Shown here one piece after another: positions 1-10,455 of a stretch of 64,000 bases of DNA (positions within the stretch are counted from its first letter, which is position 1; the number at the start of each line of letters is the position of its first letter). The position numbers were made by a program, and so were the translations under genes. The notes beneath the pieces are model-generated. The model saw only the letters and a list, made by a program, of their open reading frames with translations, was not told the origin of the DNA and ran no database searches. This DNA comes from Streptomyces cadmiisoli (GTDB lineage: Bacteria > Actinomycetota > Actinomycetes > Streptomycetales > Streptomycetaceae), in NCBI RefSeq assembly GCF_003261055.1, contig NZ_CP030073.1:3968001-4032000 (forward strand), in the 5' to 3' direction.

Positions 1-139
1 GGGGGTCCGTGTACGACTTGCTGACCGGGGTGACGACGGTGTTCTTGCCCTCGGTGGCGTGGCGACGCGCCTTGGCGACGCGGGCGGCCTTGGCGGCCTT
101 GGCCGCCTTCGAGGCAATGGCGGGGTGACGGATAGCCAT
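1..139 (-). CDS. rplW: 50S ribosomal protein L23, N-terminal part (runs off the window)
   Basis: Only the first 46 codons are in the window. The translation begins [14 protein letters not shown], followed by an Ala/Lys-rich stretch and then NTVVTPVSKSYTDP, the N-terminus typical of actinobacterial L23. L23 binds 23S rRNA domain III at the exit of the peptide tunnel. The ATG overlaps the rplD stop codon (ATGA), so the two are probably translationally coupled in the S10 operon. The rest of the gene lies beyond position 1. Confidence 0.93.
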   Translation of the reverse strand, partial: MAIRHPAIASKAAKAAKAARVAKARRHATEGKNTVVTPVSKSYTDP

Positions 140-795
140 CAGGCCTCGCTCCCTTCGGTGTCATTGGCCTTCGGGCCCGACACGAAGGACTCGAATGCGG
201 CCTGGGTGAAGACCACGTCGTCCGAGACGAGAACGTCGTACGTGTTCAGCTGGCCCGGCTCCAGGATGTGGACCTGGGGCAGGTTACGGGCGGACAGCCA
301 CGCGGCCTCGTCGCTGCGGTCGATGACCAGGAGCAGGTTCTTGCGCTCCGAGATCTTGCCGAACAGCGTCTTGGCGGACTTCGTCGACGGGCTCTCGCCC
401 TCGACGACGCCGGAGACGACGTGGATGCGGTTGTGGCGCGCCCGGTCGGTGAGGGCGTGACGCAGGGCGGCAGCCTTCATCTTCTTCGGGGTGCGCTGCG
501 AGTAGTCACGCGGCTGCGGGCCGTGGACGACGCCACCGCCGGCGAACTGCGGCGCGCGGGTCGAGCCCTGACGGGCGCGGCCGGTGCCCTTCTGGCGGTA
601 CGGCTTCTTGCCGCCACCACGGACCTCGCCACGGGTCTTGGTCTTGTGCGTGCCCTGGCGGGCAGCGGCGAGCTGTGCGACGACGACCTGGTGGATCAGC
701 GGGATGCTGACCTTCTCAACGCCGAAGATCTCCGCGGGGAGCTCGACGGAACCGGCCTTGTCGCCAGCCGGCGAAAGGATGTCAACAGTGCTCAT
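139..795 (-). CDS. rplD: 50S ribosomal protein L4
   Basis: The 218-residue product is a full-length L4. It has the internal basic loop (about residues 50-90, with [20 protein letters not shown]) that reaches the peptide exit tunnel in known ribosomes. L4 is an early-assembly 23S rRNA binding protein. The gene is third in the S10 operon (rpsJ-rplC-rplD-rplW), 8 bases after rplC and overlapping rplW. L4 autoregulates the S10 operon in enterobacteria; I see no direct evidence of that here. The C-terminus ends in an acidic stretch common in Streptomyces. Confidence 0.97.
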   Translation of the reverse strand: MSTVDILSPAGDKAGSVELPAEIFGVEKVSIPLIHQVVVAQLAAARQGTHKTKTRGEVRGGGKKPYRQKGTGRARQGSTRAPQFAGGGVVHGPQPRDYSQRTPKKMKAAALRHALTDRARHNRIHVVSGVVEGESPSTKSAKTLFGKISERKNLLLVIDRSDEAAWLSARNLPQVHILEPGQLNTYDVLVSDDVVFTQAAFESFVSGPKANDTEGSEA

Positions 796-803
796 CGGTT
801 ACC

Positions 804-1448
804 TCAGGCCCCCTTGGCCGCGGTGCGGACCAGGACGAGGCCGCCGTTCGGACCGGGAACCGCGCCCTTGATGAGCAGCAGACCCTTCTCCGCGTCAACG
901 GCGTGGACGGTCAGGTTCTGGGTGGTGACCCGCTCGTTGCCCATGCGACCCGCCATGCGGAGGCCCTTGAACACACGGCCCGGGGTGGCGCAGCCACCGA
1001 TGGAGCCGGGCGAGCGGTGCTTGCGCTGGGTACCGTGTCCGGCGCCGAGGCCACGGAAGTTGTGGCGCTTCATGACACCGGCGAAGCCCTTGCCCTTGCT
1101 CTTGCCGGTCACGTCGACCTTGACGCCGGCCTCGAACACCTCAGCGGTGATCTCCTGGCCGAGCGCGTACTCGGAGGCGTCCGCGGTGCGGATCTCGACG
1201 AGGTGACGACGGGGGGTGACGTCGGCCTTGGCGAAGTGGCCCTTGAGGGGCTTGTTCACCTTGCGCGGGTCGATGTCGCCGAACGCGATCTGGACGGACT
1301 CGTAGCCGTCGGCGTCGTTCGTACGGACCTGGGTGACGACGTTGGGCCCGGCCTTGACGACGGTGACCGGAACAACACGGTTGTTCTCGTCCCACACCTG
1401 CGTCATACCGAGCTTCTCGCCCAGGATGCCCTTGATCTGCTTAGCCAT
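804..1448 (-). CDS. rplC: 50S ribosomal protein L3
   Basis: The 214-residue product starts [20 protein letters not shown] and contains [20 protein letters not shown], the long extension that approaches the peptidyl transferase centre. The length is normal for bacterial L3. The protein binds near the 3' end of 23S rRNA and helps start 50S assembly. It lies 17 bases after rpsJ and 8 bases before rplD in the S10 operon. Nothing unusual is visible. Confidence 0.97.
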   Translation of the reverse strand: MAKQIKGILGEKLGMTQVWDENNRVVPVTVVKAGPNVVTQVRTNDADGYESVQIAFGDIDPRKVNKPLKGHFAKADVTPRRHLVEIRTADASEYALGQEITAEVFEAGVKVDVTGKSKGKGFAGVMKRHNFRGLGAGHGTQRKHRSPGSIGGCATPGRVFKGLRMAGRMGNERVTTQNLTVHAVDAEKGLLLIKGAVPGPNGGLVLVRTAAKGA

Positions 1449-1465
1449 CTCTCAGATCACCGGCC

Positions 1466-1774
1466 TCAGAGCTTGATCTCGATGTCGACACCGGCCGGGA
1501 GGTCGAGTCGCATCAGGGAGTCAACGGTCTTGGGCGTCGGGTCGAGGATGTCGATCAGGCGCTTGTGCGTGCGCATCTCGAAGTGCTCGCGCGAGTCCTT
1601 GTACTTGTGCGGCGACTTGATGACGCAGTACACGTTCTTCTCAGTGGGCAGCGGCACCGGGCCCGCGACCGACGCACCAGTGCGAGTCACCGTCTCGACG
1701 ATCTTCTTCGCCGAGGAGTCGATGACCTCGTGGTCGTAGGCCTTGAGCCGGATGCGGATCTTCTGTCCCGCCAT
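1466..1774 (-). CDS. rpsJ: 30S ribosomal protein S10 (NusE)
   Basis: The 102-residue product ([20 protein letters not shown]) is a full-length S10. S10 is part of the 30S head and, as NusE, joins antitermination complexes with NusB and NusG. It is the first gene of the S10 operon, with a leader of several hundred bases upstream. That leader contains a palindromic element at 1836-1860 that is shared with the rpsL leader. Confidence 0.97.
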   Translation of the reverse strand: MAGQKIRIRLKAYDHEVIDSSAKKIVETVTRTGASVAGPVPLPTEKNVYCVIKSPHKYKDSREHFEMRTHKRLIDILDPTPKTVDSLMRLDLPAGVDIEIKL

Positions 1775-1835
1775 GGCTACTTCGTAGTCCTGTCTCTTTT
1801 TACGCTCTGGAACCCGGTGTTCCCTTGGTCTGTCT

Positions 1836-1860
1836 CCGACCCACGCGGTCGGGCGTGTCG
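1836..1860 (-). promoter_or_regulatory. Leader element shared with rpsL
   Basis: This 25-base element matches 8283-8307 at 24 positions. Its core CCGACCCACGCGGTCGG can fold into a 6-bp stem with a 5-base loop. It lies 62-86 bases upstream of the rpsJ ATG, compared with 51-75 upstream of the rpsL GTG. A second shared segment, GTTCCAG on the minus strand, lies closer to both starts. It could be an RNA leader structure or a protein binding site for co-regulation of ribosomal operons; the function is unknown. Confidence 0.55.
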
Positions 1861-2005
1861 CGGTCCCGCTGACACAGATGCCCCTTGTTCGAGCATCCCT
1901 GCGGGATTACGCACAGCCCTTCCGGAACCGCGAGCCGGGGGCGAGAAGCCCACCGGGCGCCTGGCCGGTGCCGCGCTCACACTTCCCGGAAGATTCCCGT
2001 ACGTC

Positions 2006-2023
2006 CGCCCCTGATCAGGGGCG
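2006..2023. promoter_or_regulatory. Perfect 18-bp palindrome upstream of rpsJ
   Basis: CGCCCCTGATCAGGGGCG is a perfect inverted repeat without a spacer, about 232 bases upstream of the rpsJ ATG and downstream of the acyltransferase stop. No T-run follows it, so it looks more like a binding site than an intrinsic terminator, but it could also insulate the two units. Confidence 0.35.
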
Positions 2024-2328
2024 ACGAGTACTGTGGGACTCGCTTCCGGTCCTCCCGGCGGGAGGCGCGCAGCATCAACACTCGACCGAGCAACTCGGAC
2101 AGTCTGCCATATGGGGCACCGGGGACGCCAATCGAGCCGGAGAGAATACCCGGCGGCCGACGCAGGTCAAACCCCTGCCGTTCCCTGCGGGTCACAGGGC
2201 CCCGGCGTGGGCCCGGTCGGTCGAGTTCCACGACTCCGCCGGCAGCCGACCCGCGGCATCGTGTCGCCGGGCTCCCCCGTTCGGTCGATCGGCTGAGCCG
2301 ACATCGTCCCCCAGGGGGTCGTGCCCGG

Positions 2329-3504
2329 CTAAGCCACCCGCTGAAAACTCCGCAACCGCGCGAACGACGAGTCCAGCCCCCGTTTCAGGAGGCGCGCCGC
2401 GGGTCGTTCCACCATTCGGTGCACCAGCCGGCTCAGCACCAGGAACCCGGCGATCAGCACCACGAGCAGCAGCCGCGGGTCCATCGTGTCCCGGAGGCGG
2501 TTGATGAGCACCATTCCGGCGACGTAGTGCGTGAGGTAGAGCGGGTAGGTCAGGCAGCCCGCCGTCACCAGCCACCTCCAGCGGATGCGGTCGGTCAGGC
2601 CGAGCGCGACGCCCACCATCACCAGCATGAAGACGGTGAAGACGACGACGGCGCCGCGCCAACTGCTGACCTGCTCGTACGCCACCCGCTCCCCCAGCTC
2701 CAGCTGGCCCATGAGCCAGGCCATCGCGAGGATGCCCCACAGCAGCAGGTCCTGACCGAAGCGGTGCATGAGGTAGAGGGCAAGGCCGGCGATGAAGTAC
2801 CAGGCGGCGCTGGGGTCGGCCGCCAGTACCAGCAGCGGGAACTTCGAGACCGGCGCGAGCATCGCCGCCGCGCCCCAGACGCAGCAGAAGACGACGACCC
2901 GGCGGTAGGTCAGGCCCATCGCGACGACGACCAGGAACAGGAGGTAGAAGCGCAGCTCCGACCAGAGCGTCCAGTAGACGGGATCGACGTTCGGGACGTC
3001 CGAACCCGCCTGCAGCATCGTCAGATTGAACAGGACCTCCCGCAGCGGCAGCCGCTCCATCACCCCCGGCACCAGCACCAGGACGGCGGTGGTGAAGAAC
3101 ACCCCGAACCAGTACGCCGGGTACAGCCGGATCACCCGGGACACGAAGAAGTCCCGGGGCGTGCGGCCCCAGCACGACATGCAGATCACGAAGCCGCTGA
3201 TCACGAAGAAGATCTCGACGCCGACCCAGCCGAACGAGGCGACGCGGAACACCGTCGGCATGATGTCCGAAACCGGCCGGTCCCAGATCATGTTGCCCGG
3301 CTCGTCGGCCCGGCGCGTTCCCGCGAAGTGGTGCAGGACCACCATCAGGGCGGCGCCCAGGCGGATGCCGTCGAGTACGTACAGCCGCGGGCGGGACCGG
3401 GCGGCGCGGGCGGGAGCGGGCCTCGGTCTGCTCAGCCGCTGCGGTGGCCGATCGGCCGCCGCGACCGGCATCGGTATCGACAGTCCGCCGCGCACACCCT
3501 GCAT
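2329..3504 (-). CDS. Membrane acyltransferase (acyltransferase-3 family)
   Basis: From the ATG at 3504 the product is 391 residues; a second ATG at 3471 is equally plausible and neither has a strong ribosome binding site. After a basic Arg/Pro-rich N-terminus comes YVLDGIRLGAALMVVLHHFAG, the first helix of acyltransferase-3 proteins with the Arg and His usually needed for activity. About ten hydrophobic segments follow, including FFVISGFVICMS and the family-typical SRVIRLYPAYW. Such enzymes O-acylate extracellular glycans, peptidoglycan or secondary metabolites; the substrate cannot be told. The gene stands alone between the S10 and str operons and ends in a basic cytoplasmic tail. Confidence 0.85.
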   Translation of the reverse strand: MQGVRGGLSIPMPVAAADRPPQRLSRPRPAPARAARSRPRLYVLDGIRLGAALMVVLHHFAGTRRADEPGNMIWDRPVSDIMPTVFRVASFGWVGVEIFFVISGFVICMSCWGRTPRDFFVSRVIRLYPAYWFGVFFTTAVLVLVPGVMERLPLREVLFNLTMLQAGSDVPNVDPVYWTLWSELRFYLLFLVVVAMGLTYRRVVVFCCVWGAAAMLAPVSKFPLLVLAADPSAAWYFIAGLALYLMHRFGQDLLLWGILAMAWLMGQLELGERVAYEQVSSWRGAVVVFTVFMLVMVGVALGLTDRIRWRWLVTAGCLTYPLYLTHYVAGMVLINRLRDTMDPRLLLVVLIAGFLVLSRLVHRMVERPAARLLKRGLDSSFARLRSFQRVA

Positions 3505-3871
3505 CAAGAAAACCCAGCCGTCCTCGGAAACACTTCGGGGCCCGTGAGCCACCCGACGACGGTTCACGCTACGACCGCGCGCACCGCCCCACACAGGACA
3601 GAAAAGAACATTCCCCCCGCGCACACGGGGGAATTGCCGGAACTCTCGCCAATTCGCCCCACAAGGTTCGATTAGGTTTCACCGAGCACCTACGGACCCC
3701 TATGAATTGTTCGAGAGCGACCGCTGCTTGTGCGAACACGGCGAAGACCGCGAACACGGCGAGGGGCCGGGCGCGAGCACGGCAAAGGGGCCCGTACGAC
3801 CGAAGTCGTACGGGCCCCTTCAGGAGCTCGCGGTGGAGCTACCGGGTCAACGGACCCCCAAGCAAGCGGAC
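3505..3871 (-). other. Spacer between tuf and the acyltransferase
   Basis: These 367 bases contain the tuf terminator (3785-3820), a less GC-rich stretch around 3590-3720, and a 7-bp hairpin at 3611-3633 in the presumed acyltransferase leader. No gene is supported. The AT-richer part probably holds the acyltransferase promoter, but no clear consensus was found. Confidence 0.5.
3785..3820 (-). terminator. tuf terminator hairpin
   Basis: A perfect 16-bp stem (AAGGGGCCCGTACGAC and its complement) closes on a CGAA loop, 52 bases past the tuf stop codon. The stem is strong, but no long T-run follows, as is common in Streptomyces. Confidence 0.85.
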
Positions 3872-5065
<1,194 letters not shown>

Positions 5066-5143
5066 TGGGGTCCTCCTGTGGAGTGGTTCTGTACGCCTTA
5101 CTTCATCGGCGCCAGGTGATCTTTGCTGTTAAAGCCCGGTCCC

Positions 5144-5179
5144 CGGGACAAACACCTGCGATTGCGGGTGTTTGTCCCG
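5144..5179 (-). terminator. Hairpin between fusA and tuf
   Basis: A 16-bp stem with one G-T pair (CGGGACAAACACCTGC against GCGGGTGTTTGTCCCG) and a GATT loop lies 42 bases after the fusA stop and 78 before the tuf start. It may be a partial terminator or processing site that lets tuf be expressed differently from the str operon. Confidence 0.65.
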
Positions 5180-5221
5180 TGAGGCTCCGGAGTCAAGCCT
5201 AAAGCGTGTGAACGCGGTGCG

Positions 5222-7348
<2,127 letters not shown>

Positions 7349-7387
7349 AAGGCTTCAGTCTTCTCTCGGTCTCGATGTGGACTGCGA

Positions 7388-7858
7388 CTACCAGCGGTAG
7401 TGCGCGAAGGCCTTGTTGGACTCGGCCATCTTGTGCGTGTCCTCACGCTTCTTCACAGCGGCACCGAGGCCGTTGGAGGCGTCGAGGAGTTCGTTGAGCA
7501 GACGCTCGGTCATGGTCTTCTCGCGACGGGCGCGGGAGTAACCGACCAGCCAGCGCAGCGCCAGGGTGTTGGCGCGGCCGGGCTTGACCTCGACCGGCAC
7601 CTGGTAGGTGGCGCCACCGACACGGCGGGACTTGACCTCGAGGGTCGGCTTGATGTTCTCGAGAGCGCGCTTCAGCGTGATGACCGGGTCGTTGCCCGAC
7701 TTCTCACGCAGGCCCTCCATGGCGCCGTAGACGATGCGCTCGGCGGTGGAGCGCTTGCCGTTCAGCAGCACCTTGTTGATGAGGGAGGTCACCAGAGGAG
7801 AACCGTAGACCGGGTCGATGATGACCGGGCGCTTCGGGGCGGGGCCCTTACGAGGCAT
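7388..7858 (-). CDS. rpsG: 30S ribosomal protein S7
   Basis: The 156-residue product starts [20 protein letters not shown] and ends in [12 protein letters not shown], as S7 does. It nucleates assembly of the 30S head and contacts the E-site tRNA. It lies two bases after the rpsL stop, so coupled translation is likely. Confidence 0.97.
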   Translation of the reverse strand: MPRKGPAPKRPVIIDPVYGSPLVTSLINKVLLNGKRSTAERIVYGAMEGLREKSGNDPVITLKRALENIKPTLEVKSRRVGGATYQVPVEVKPGRANTLALRWLVGYSRARREKTMTERLLNELLDASNGLGAAVKKREDTHKMAESNKAFAHYRW

Positions 7859-7860
7859 TC

Positions 7861-8232
7861 TTACTTCTCCTTCTTGGCGCCGTAGCGGCTGCGGGCCTGC
7901 TTGCGGTTCTTGACACCCTGGGTGTCGAGCGAGCCGCGGATGATCTTGTAGCGAACACCCGGCAGGTCCTTCACACGGCCGCCGCGCACGAGCACGATGG
8001 AGTGCTCCTGCAGGTTGTGTCCCTCACCCGGAATGTAAGCGGTGACCTCGATCCCGCTGGTCAGACGCACACGCGCGACCTTACGCAGGGCCGAGTTCGG
8101 CTTCTTCGGGGTGGTCGTGAACACACGCGTGCAGACGCCCCGGCGCTGAGGGGAACCCTCGAGTGCGGGCGTCTTGTTCTTCTCGACCTTGTCCTGCCGG
8201 CCCTTGCGGACCAGCTGCTGGATCGTAGGCAC
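7861..8232 (-). CDS. rpsL: 30S ribosomal protein S12
   Basis: The GTG at 8232 was chosen because GGAG lies just upstream and the product then begins [15 protein letters not shown], giving the standard 123 residues; a longer frame to 8280 adds residues not found in S12. Lys43 and Lys88, the usual positions of streptomycin-resistance changes, are both wild type. S12 monitors codon-anticodon pairing. It is the first gene of the str operon, with a promoter at 8425-8453 and a leader of about 185 bases. Confidence 0.97.
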   Translation of the reverse strand: MPTIQQLVRKGRQDKVEKNKTPALEGSPQRRGVCTRVFTTTPKKPNSALRKVARVRLTSGIEVTAYIPGEGHNLQEHSIVLVRGGRVKDLPGVRYKIIRGSLDTQGVKNRKQARSRYGAKKEK

Positions 8233-8282
8233 TACTTCTCCGGTTTCTGTGTGCCGAATGGTGAAGCTAACCTGGAACACCG

Positions 8283-8307
8283 CCGACCCACGCGGTCGGG
8301 TGTGTCG
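8283..8307 (-). promoter_or_regulatory. Leader element shared with rpsJ
   Basis: This is the second copy of the 25-base element at 1836-1860, with one difference. It carries the same CCGACCCACGCGGTCGG hairpin and lies inside the presumed rpsL transcript, 51-75 bases before the GTG. Conservation of both hairpin and position suggests joint control of two ribosomal operons. Confidence 0.55.
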
Positions 8308-8424
8308 AATCCCGCGGACCTCCGCCGCAAGGCAGAAAAGCGCAGATTACGGTGGCCGCTCTCGGACCCTGTGCGGTTTGAAGGCACGCACGAGAGCCAG
8401 GGCACACCCCAGGCACAAGGTCTG

Positions 8425-8453
8425 AGCGTACCTACCGCACGGACTTCGGTCAA
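8425..8453 (-). promoter_or_regulatory. Predicted rpsL (str operon) promoter
   Basis: On the minus strand TTGACC (8448-8453) and TACGCT (8425-8430) are separated by 17 bases, a good HrdB-type promoter. Transcription would start near 8418, giving a leader of about 185 bases that includes the shared hairpin. The rest of 8233-8668 holds no recognisable gene. Confidence 0.6.
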
Positions 8454-8668
8454 AACAAATGGAGCGCGGCCCGACACGCCGGACTTCTCATCTCTGTCCT
8501 CGGCTTTTCACCGCTGACCAGTCCTCCCACCGTACTGCTGTGCGGCCCCCCGTAGCAGATCGGAACCGGCGCCGGAGTCCGTGTGCCGACTTGGCCGGAT
8601 CGCGCCCTTTACGTCGGCGCCCCTCAGTACTTTGATCCGTCCGCCGAGCGTAACGGGGGTTCAGCCTG

Positions 8669-9388
8669 ATGAAACCGGCGCCGTACGGACCGGACGACGG
8701 GGGCCTGGAGGACCGGGTGCCCTTCCTGGCGCGCCTGGAGAGCCAGGACCGCACGGCACTGCTCTCCCTGGGCCGCGAGCTGCGCTTCTCACCGAGAGCC
8801 ACCCTCCTCCACCAGCGCGAGCCGTCCTCGCACGTGCTGTTCCTGGTGGAGGGCTGGACCAAGGTCACGGCAGCGGCGGCCAACGGCTACGAGGCCCTGC
8901 TGGCGCTGCGCGGCGCGGGCGATGTCGTCGGCGAGTCGGCGGCGCTGACCGGGCGCCCGCGGTCGGCGACGGTGACCGCGCTGGAGCCGGTGCGGGCGGT
9001 GGCCCTGGAGCACGAGCTGTTCAAGGACTTCCTGGGCCGCTCCCCCGCGGTGTCGTTCGCCCTGCTCGGCCTCACCGCCGACCGCACGCGCGCGGCGGAC
9101 CGGCGGCGGCTGGAGTTCGCCTCGATGAACGTCCGCCAGCGGTTCGCGGTCCTGCTGCTGGACCTCGCCCGCACCCACGGCCGCCGCACGGGCGACGGCA
9201 TCGAACTCGCGGTCCCCCTCAGCAAGCAGGAACTGGCGGGTTCGGTGGGGGCCTCCCGGGAGATGGTGCAGCGGCTGCTGCGCGAACTGCGCGAGAAGGA
9301 CGCGGTCGCCACGGGCCGCCGCACCCTGATGATCCTCCGCCCCGACGTGCTGCGCCGCATAGCGGCCACCGACCCTCAGCCGTCCTAG
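8669..9388 (+). CDS. Crp/Fnr-family transcriptional regulator
   Basis: The 239-residue product has an N-terminal cyclic-nucleotide-binding barrel (about 15-125) and a C-terminal winged helix (about 150-230). The phosphate-binding cassette is intact: Gly88-Glu89, then RPRSATV with Arg98, Ser99 and Ala100. The recognition helix SREMVQRLLREL places Arg197, Glu198 and Arg202 where E. coli CRP has Arg180, Glu181 and Arg185, so it should read a TGTG..CACA site. Such a palindrome lies at 9466-9483, just before a cyclase gene. It may sense a product of that cyclase and control the operon; this is inference. It differs from the chromosomal Crp by location and neighbours. Confidence 0.9.
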   Translation: MKPAPYGPDDGGLEDRVPFLARLESQDRTALLSLGRELRFSPRATLLHQREPSSHVLFLVEGWTKVTAAAANGYEALLALRGAGDVVGESAALTGRPRSATVTALEPVRAVALEHELFKDFLGRSPAVSFALLGLTADRTRAADRRRLEFASMNVRQRFAVLLLDLARTHGRRTGDGIELAVPLSKQELAGSVGASREMVQRLLRELREKDAVATGRRTLMILRPDVLRRIAATDPQPS

Positions 9389-9465
9389 CCGTCCTGGGCC
9401 CCCTTCGTCCCCCACCCTGCCCGGTTGTCGCCCGCGGGGCGGCCTCGCCGCGTCGGGGCGACGTT

Positions 9466-9483
9466 CTGTGTACGCGTACACAG
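9466..9483. promoter_or_regulatory. CRP-like operator palindrome
   Basis: CTGTGTACGCGTACACAG is a perfect 18-bp palindrome. It fits the CRP pattern TGTGW-N6-WCACA and lies 91 bases upstream of the cyclase ATG and 78 bases after the regulator gene. The regulator next door keeps the CRP residues that contact GTG/CAC half sites, so it is the obvious candidate ligand. Confidence 0.65.
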
Positions 9484-9573
9484 TTCGACTGCGTCATCCG
9501 CCCTCACGCCCCACGCTCCGCACGCGCCACTCTGCTGCCCTGCACGGCCACCCCCACCGTTCGAAGGGCGACC

Positions 9574-10455
9574 ATGACCGACCCCGTGAGCCGCACGATC
9601 CTGTTGCTGGACATCGAGAGGTTCAGCGACCGTGACGACGTGGAGCAGGCGTATCTGCGGCGCATGCTCTACGACATCACCGACCGCGCGCTGGAGACCG
9701 CGGGCATCGACGAGACCCGCCGCCTGCGGGCCGACCGGGGCGACTCCGTCATGGAGCTGATCGACGCCAACGCCTCGGTCACCGCGCTGCTGCGGGCCCT
9801 GCTCACCGAGGTCCCGGCGCAGCTGCGGGCGGTCAACCGCATGGCGTCCTGCTCCGCGCAGATCCGGCTGCGCGGCGTCGTCGCCACCGGTTACGTGGCG
9901 GTCGACCGGCACGAGGGCTGGGTCGGCTCCGACCTGAACCACGCCTGCCGCCTGCTGGACGCCCACCTGCTGCGGGCCGCCCTGCGCGAGCGCGCCGACG
10001 ACTTCGCCCTGTGCGTCTCGGACGCCCTGTACGCCGGGGTCGTACGGCACGACCATCCCGGCATCCCGGCGGCCGACTTCCACCGCGTGACGGTGGACAG
10101 CAAGAACGGCCCGCTGACGGCGTGGCTGCACGGGCCGGCGCCCGCCACCGGAGGCACGGCGGGAGCCGGCGAGGACCACAGTGAACGGGGGACGGGGGAG
10201 GCGCCGGGCGGCTCGGGGGGCCGCCCGGCGCCCGCGGCGGCGACGCCGAAGACCCCCGGGGCGAGCAGCCCGGCGCCGGCCGGATCGGAGGGAGCCCCGG
10301 CGCCGGGCCCGGTCCTCCACATCGACGGCGGCACGGTCAGCTTCGGCGGCGGCTATGTCGCCGGTGACCAGCACGGCGTCTCCGGCGGCCGGGTCACCGG
10401 CGACGTCGTCATGGGCGGCAAGGGCGAGCGGGGCGCGCCGGGTGAGGGCTCGTGA
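9574..10455 (+). CDS. Class III nucleotidyl cyclase homologue with C-terminal Gly-rich motif
   Basis: The 293-residue product starts at the ATG at 9574. Residues 7-175 look like a class III cyclase domain: LLLDIERFS gives metal ligand Asp13, RGDS gives Asp57, and GWVGSDLNHACRLLD supplies Asn122 and Arg126 in the VNxAxR position, so the catalytic set appears complete. The Lys that selects adenine in adenylate cyclases (KxxGD) is Ala here, so the base specificity is open. Residues 180-245 are a low-complexity linker. Residues 259-282 carry a glycine-rich motif (GGYVAGDQHGVSGGR...) repeated in the next protein. Context with a PycTM-type gene suggests a Pycsar-like cyclase making a pyrimidine or other cNMP signal. 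It overlaps the next gene (GTGA). Confidence 0.75.
   Translation: MTDPVSRTILLLDIERFSDRDDVEQAYLRRMLYDITDRALETAGIDETRRLRADRGDSVMELIDANASVTALLRALLTEVPAQLRAVNRMASCSAQIRLRGVVATGYVAVDRHEGWVGSDLNHACRLLDAHLLRAALRERADDFALCVSDALYAGVVRHDHPGIPAADFHRVTVDSKNGPLTAWLHGPAPATGGTAGAGEDHSERGTGEAPGGSGGRPAPAAATPKTPGASSPAPAGSEGAPAPGPVLHIDGGTVSFGGGYVAGDQHGVSGGRVTGDVVMGGKGERGAPGEGS
10348..10422 (+). repeat. 75-bp direct repeat, copy 1 (motif coding)
   Basis: This copy matches 10683-10757 at 73 of 75 bases, offset 335, in the same codon phase. It encodes the motif GGYVAGDQHGVSGGR plus VTGDVVMG at the C-terminus of the cyclase protein. Near-identity at synonymous positions points to recent duplication or gene conversion. 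Confidence 0.9.

Larger units (their letters stand above)
1775..2328 (-). other. S10 operon upstream and leader region, no gene seen
   Basis: There are 554 bases between the acyltransferase 3' end and rpsJ with no convincing coding sequence; the short frames lack family similarity and a ribosome binding site. The region holds the shared leader element at 1836-1860 and a perfect 18-bp palindrome at 2006-2023. I could not place a confident -35/-10 pair on the minus strand. Confidence 0.6.

Noticed and set aside
1977..2231. An 84-codon minus-strand frame before rpsJ
   Set aside because: No ribosome binding site or family, Arg-rich shadow composition, and it spans the palindrome in the leader region.
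1885..3675. A plus-strand 596-codon frame opposite the acyltransferase
   Set aside because: His/Arg/Pro-rich composition, no domain, and it crosses both spacers.
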